Below, one piece after another: positions 6,831 through 9,430 of a stretch of 9,430 bases of DNA. Source of the DNA: DUAL01 sp964478325 (lineage in GTDB: Bacteria; Bacteroidota; Bacteroidia; Flavobacteriales; BACL11); contig CAYZIA010000064.1 in the NCBI GenBank assembly GCA_964478325.1, positions 1-9,430 on the forward strand. The letters are read 5' to 3'. Numbering within the stretch: position 1 is the stretch's first letter; the number at the start of each line of letters is the position of its first letter. Both the position numbers and the translations under genes were made by a program. The notes beneath the pieces are model-generated. The model was not told the DNA's origin and made no database searches. It saw nothing but the letters and a program-made list of their open reading frames with translations.

Positions 6831-8024
6831 CTATTTTATGGCGTGAATTTCTTGCATCATATCTTGATACCACTTCAAAGAAATGTCAAATGGTTTACCT
6901 CCTTTTATTCTGTCAAATGAGATGCATGTTAGATTGTTGTTATCTTCTTCATCAAGACCGACTACTCCGCTTTTTCCTGCTATTGCGCTTTCTACTGCTT
7001 TGTCTGCAACTTCAAAAATAAGTTCTAAATCCTGATTATTGGCTTTTGCAGAACGCCCAAAATAACCACTTTTTTGCACCAAAACTTTATTGGCCTTGAG
7101 ATGATTGCCTAATTGTCTAGCAAACCATTGCCCCGGATTCAAATCGTCTAATCTTACATGCCCAAACGGATCTCTTAAGACCTCTTCTCCTGTTTTTTCT
7201 ATTTCTTTTACAATTGTATCTAATCCTGCTCCTTCACACAAGAATACATTTACACAATCGTATTTATCCATTATTTTATTCAGGCGTTCACACTCTTTGT
7301 CAAAGTTAAGTTTTTCTTCTGGTAATAGTACAGAATGAACTTCCCATTTTTCTTTTACTACTCCTGCCTCTGGAATGAATGTCATTTTCTGTAATCGTTT
7401 GCGATATTCCAAAGCAGTCGCAGCCGTAAGCCATCCACAATTTCTGCCCATTAATTCATGAATTATGAGTTGCCTGTCAGATGTTGTATTTTCATTTACA
7501 ACATTCTCAAAGAAAATAGCGCCTTGCTCGGCTGCAGTCCAAGCTCCTAATGTTTGAGCAATAGGATAGACATCATTGTCTACTGTTTTTGGTAGGCCAA
7601 CCACTGTTAATTTGTAATTATTTTCTTTTAAATAGTTGGATAAATCAGCGGCAGTAGTATTAGTGTCATCTCCTCCAATAGTGTGCAAAATTTTAACACT
7701 ATCTTTCATTAACTGATTGGCTGCAACTTCTAGGGGGTTTTCACCCTCTTTTATATACCCTTTGTTTAGGCAATCTTCTATATTTTTAAGTTTTACTCTA
7801 CTATTGCCAATTGGGGAACCTCCAAAATTGTAAAAAGAATCTGTTTTGCTTTTCAATGTTTTAGGAAAAGAGATTGAATTCCCCAATAGTAATCCTTTGT
7901 AGCCATTTAGATATCCAATAATTTCGGCATTTGAATAATTTTTCAAGTAATTTTCAGTTAATCTACCAATAGATGCAGAAAGACATGGTGCAATTCCACC
8001 AGAAGTTAAGAATGCGATTTTCAT
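6831..8024 (-). CDS. pfp: Pyrophosphate-dependent 6-phosphofructokinase (PPi-PFK)
   Basis: This enzyme phosphorylates fructose 6-phosphate to fructose 1,6-bisphosphate in glycolysis. The PPi-dependent form uses pyrophosphate and is reversible. The protein has 397 residues from the ATG at 8024. Visible motifs: TSGG (7-10), GGSPIGNSR (68-76), GGDDTN (117-122), GLPKTVDND (143-151, with the catalytic TVDND), HELMGRNCGW (189-198, substrate binding) and CEGAG (263-267). The donor choice is inferred from two positions: Asp in GGDD and Lys in PKTVDND are typical of PPi enzymes, whereas ATP-PFKs such as E. coli PfkA have Gly at both (GGDGS, PGTIDND). An upstream TTG at 8051 would add nine residues (MQKKKVYHF), but it falls on a candidate promoter element and homologues begin MKIAFLTSGG. 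mfd follows 6 nt after the stop, so the two are probably co-transcribed although functionally unrelated. The gene is divergent from lysC. Confidence 0.93.
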   Translation of the reverse strand: MKIAFLTSGGIAPCLSASIGRLTENYLKNYSNAEIIGYLNGYKGLLLGNSISFPKTLKSKTDSFYNFGGSPIGNSRVKLKNIEDCLNKGYIKEGENPLEVAANQLMKDSVKILHTIGGDDTNTTAADLSNYLKENNYKLTVVGLPKTVDNDVYPIAQTLGAWTAAEQGAIFFENVVNENTTSDRQLIIHELMGRNCGWLTAATALEYRKRLQKMTFIPEAGVVKEKWEVHSVLLPEEKLNFDKECERLNKIMDKYDCVNVFLCEGAGLDTIVKEIEKTGEEVLRDPFGHVRLDDLNPGQWFARQLGNHLKANKVLVQKSGYFGRSAKANNQDLELIFEVADKAVESAIAGKSGVVGLDEEDNNNLTCISFDRIKGGKPFDISLKWYQDMMQEIHAIK

Positions 8025-8048
8025 AAAATGATATACTTTTTTCTTCTG

Positions 8049-8056
8049 CAAATATC
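8049..8056 (-). promoter_or_regulatory. Possible -7 element for pfp-mfd
   Basis: The minus strand reads GATATTTG, one mismatch from TAnnTTTG, and ends about 25 nt upstream of the pfp ATG. That distance would suit a short leader. No TTG lies at the usual -33 distance, so the call rests on the -7 match and its position in the divergent gap. Confidence 0.3.
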
Positions 8057-8075
8057 GGAAATTTTAAAAGATAAG

Positions 8076-8099
8076 TTGAAAAAATAATTCTTTACTTTG
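8076..8099 (+). promoter_or_regulatory. Possible promoter of lysC
   Basis: TTACTTTG at 8092-8099 matches the -7 consensus TAnnTTTG except at the second base, and ends 24 nt upstream of the lysC ATG. A TTG lies at 8076-8078, but the spacer of only 13 nt is shorter than the usual 17-23. The -7 part is the more believable half. The implied leader of under 20 nt leaves no room for a riboswitch or attenuator. Confidence 0.4.
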
Positions 8100-8109
8100 C
8101 AACCTTAAA

Positions 8110-8121
8110 TTACAAATGTAA
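8110..8121. repeat. Short inverted repeat TTACA-N2-TGTAA before lysC
   Basis: TTACAAATGTAA has 5-bp perfect arms around a 2-nt spacer and ends 2 nt before the lysC start codon. The spacer is too short for a stable RNA loop, so a DNA-binding site is the more likely function if there is any. Its right part contains ATGTAA, a start codon followed directly by a stop, out of frame with lysC. It could be chance in AT-rich DNA. Confidence 0.25.
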
Positions 8122-8123
8122 AA

Positions 8124-9377
8124 ATGATAAAAGTTTTTAAGTTTGGGGGAACCTCTATAAAGAATGCACATAACATAAAACGCATTGCAGAAATTTTGAT
8201 AAAATATGCGTCTGAAGATTTAGTTGTGGTGTTTTCTGCTATGGGAAAGATCACTAATATGCTGGAAGAAGTAGTGGAGAATTATATACAAAAAAATGGG
8301 CAGGCAGAAGATAAATTGCAATTAGTTAAAGATTTTCACATCCATTTGTTAGGGGAGTTATTTGAGTCAAATCATGCTATTTATAATGAAGTAAATAATC
8401 TATTTGTTGAAATTGAATGGGTGTTGGAGGATGAGCCAAATCCTAATTATGCTTTCAATTATGATCAGATAGTTTCCGTGGGTGAGCTGCTTTCCACTAA
8501 AATAATGAGCGCCTATTTAAATGAAAATAGTTTTAAAAATTCTTGGGTGGATGCAAGAGATATTATCCGTACGGATAACAAATACAGAAATGCGAAAATA
8601 AATTGGGAGCAAACTATAAGTTCTTGCAACGAGAATATTACTAGTTTCCCAATAATTACTCAAGGATTTATTGGTTGTACTTCCGAAAATTTTACTACTA
8701 CTTTAGGTAGAGAAGGCTCGGATTTTACAGCCGCAATCTTGGCTTTTTCATTAGATGCAAAGCAAGTAATAATTTGGAAAGATGTAGATGGGGTGCTCAA
8801 TGCTGATCCCAGATTTTTTGAGGAGCCCGAGCAATTGATGAGTATTCCATTTGAAGAAGCAATAGAATTGGCTTATTATGGAGCAAAAGTGATGCATCCA
8901 AAAACTATTCAGCCATTGCAAAAAAAATCTATTCCTTTGGAAGTAAGATCTTTCCTCAATCCTAAAAAAGAGGGCTCTATTATTGGTGATTTTGAGTCTA
9001 TTACACCTTTTGTCCCTTCATATATTGTAAAAGAAGATCAAATACTTATTTCAATAGCGGATAAACATTTATCTTTTATAGTGGAAGAACATTTGAGTTT
9101 TATCTTTTCTCTTTTTTCCAATTTTGGGGCTAGAGTAAATATGATGCAAAATTCGGCTGTTAGTTTTTCTTTCTGTGTAGATAATGATAGCTATAAAATC
9201 CCTGATTTATTATATGCTCTAAGAAAGAAGTTTGAGGTGCATTTTAATGAGAATTTAATTATGTATACCATTCGACATTATAATGAGGATTCTATATCAA
9301 AATTACTGATAAATAAAGAATTATTGCTAGAACAAAAAAGTAGGCAAACTGTTCATTTAGTAGTAAAAGAAAATTAA
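8124..9377 (+). CDS. lysC: Aspartate kinase (aspartokinase), monofunctional
   Basis: Aspartate kinase phosphorylates L-aspartate to 4-phospho-aspartate with ATP, the entry step to lysine, diaminopimelate, methionine, threonine and isoleucine. It acts in the cytoplasm. The 417 residues fit a monofunctional enzyme. There is no homoserine dehydrogenase domain, unlike ThrA-type fusions. The amino-acid kinase domain (about 1-285) has KFGGTS (6-11), a TLGREGSDFTAA loop (193-204; Glu stands where the classical motif has Gly, a variable position in related enzymes), KDVDGVLNADPR (219-230) and YYGAKVMHPKTIQPL (251-265). The C-terminal part (about 300-385) looks like the ACT regulatory region, so end-product inhibition is likely, but the effector cannot be read from sequence. 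The start is the ATG at 8124, giving MIKVFKFGG; there is no Shine-Dalgarno sequence. It appears to have its own promoter. No other aspartate-pathway gene lies in the window. Confidence 0.94.
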   Translation: MIKVFKFGGTSIKNAHNIKRIAEILIKYASEDLVVVFSAMGKITNMLEEVVENYIQKNGQAEDKLQLVKDFHIHLLGELFESNHAIYNEVNNLFVEIEWVLEDEPNPNYAFNYDQIVSVGELLSTKIMSAYLNENSFKNSWVDARDIIRTDNKYRNAKINWEQTISSCNENITSFPIITQGFIGCTSENFTTTLGREGSDFTAAILAFSLDAKQVIIWKDVDGVLNADPRFFEEPEQLMSIPFEEAIELAYYGAKVMHPKTIQPLQKKSIPLEVRSFLNPKKEGSIIGDFESITPFVPSYIVKEDQILISIADKHLSFIVEEHLSFIFSLFSNFGARVNMMQNSAVSFSFCVDNDSYKIPDLLYALRKKFEVHFNENLIMYTIRHYNEDSISKLLINKELLLEQKSRQTVHLVVKEN

Positions 9378-9430
9378 AATAGTTCAAGCAGCTATTTAAA
9401 TTAGTATCTTGCGTCAATTTTATAATACAA
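9378..9430 (+). other. Non-coding tail after lysC, cut by window edge
   Basis: These 53 nt contain no gene that can be called. AAATAG (9377-9382) and CTATTT (9392-9397) could form a 6-bp AT-rich stem with a 9-nt loop, but no T-run follows, so a terminator is doubtful. TATCTTG at 9405-9411 resembles a Bacteroidota -7 box one T short and could serve a gene beyond the right edge; no clear -33 TTG accompanies it. Confidence 0.3.

Noticed and set aside
8025..8051. TTG start at 8051 for the phosphofructokinase
   Set aside because: The family begins at MKIAFLTSGG (ATG at 8024), and the TTG falls within a candidate -7 promoter element.
8025..8123. Lysine riboswitch or attenuator upstream of lysC
   Set aside because: The whole divergent gap is 99 nt and holds promoters for both sides. 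A lysine riboswitch is considerably longer, and no hairpin plus T-run was seen.
1..9430. Defence system, mobile element, CRISPR array, prophage or novel gene cluster
   Set aside because: All six genes belong to well-known housekeeping families with intact motifs. There are no terminal repeats, integrase or transposase motifs, spaced direct repeats, tRNA-like folds or unexplained coding stretches.

Overview
The window looks like ordinary chromosomal housekeeping DNA from a member of the Bacteroidota, most likely the Flavobacteriia. The sequence is strongly AT-rich. Every protein reads like a flavobacterial homologue, purH sits immediately upstream of mreB as is common in that group, no start codon has a recognisable Shine-Dalgarno sequence, and one intergenic promoter fits the Bacteroidota consensus (TTG, then a spacer of about 17-23, then TAnnTTTG). 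The assignment rests on recalled family features, not on a database search.

Layout, left to right. (1) A minus-strand pair, purH followed by mreB: the last two steps of de novo IMP synthesis, then the cell-shape actin homologue, which runs off the left edge. The gap between them is 11 nt, so they are probably co-transcribed. (2) A 136-nt divergent intergenic region carrying a good promoter for the next gene, with a perfect 16-bp palindrome over its -7 box. (3) A plus-strand MacB/FtsX-type ABC transporter permease, with no ATPase gene beside it. (4) A minus-strand pair, a pyrophosphate-type phosphofructokinase (pfp) followed by mfd, the transcription-repair coupling factor. mfd starts at TTG 6 nt after the pfp stop, in the same frame. 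The 3' end of mfd overlaps the 3' end of the permease gene by 59 nt, tail to tail. (5) A 99-nt divergent region, then a plus-strand monofunctional aspartate kinase (lysC), followed by 53 nt of non-coding sequence to the right edge.

The genes serve separate core functions: purine synthesis, cell shape, export or envelope transport, DNA repair, glycolysis, and the aspartate amino-acid family. I see no pathway joining all of them. No stretch longer than 300 bases lacks a gene. I found no RNA genes, mobile elements, CRISPR arrays or toxin/defence genes, and no evidence for a previously undescribed system. What merits a second look is small-scale: the palindrome and phased repeats in the purH/permease intergenic region, the antisense-overlapping gene ends, the TTG start of mfd, and the PPi-type signature of the phosphofructokinase.
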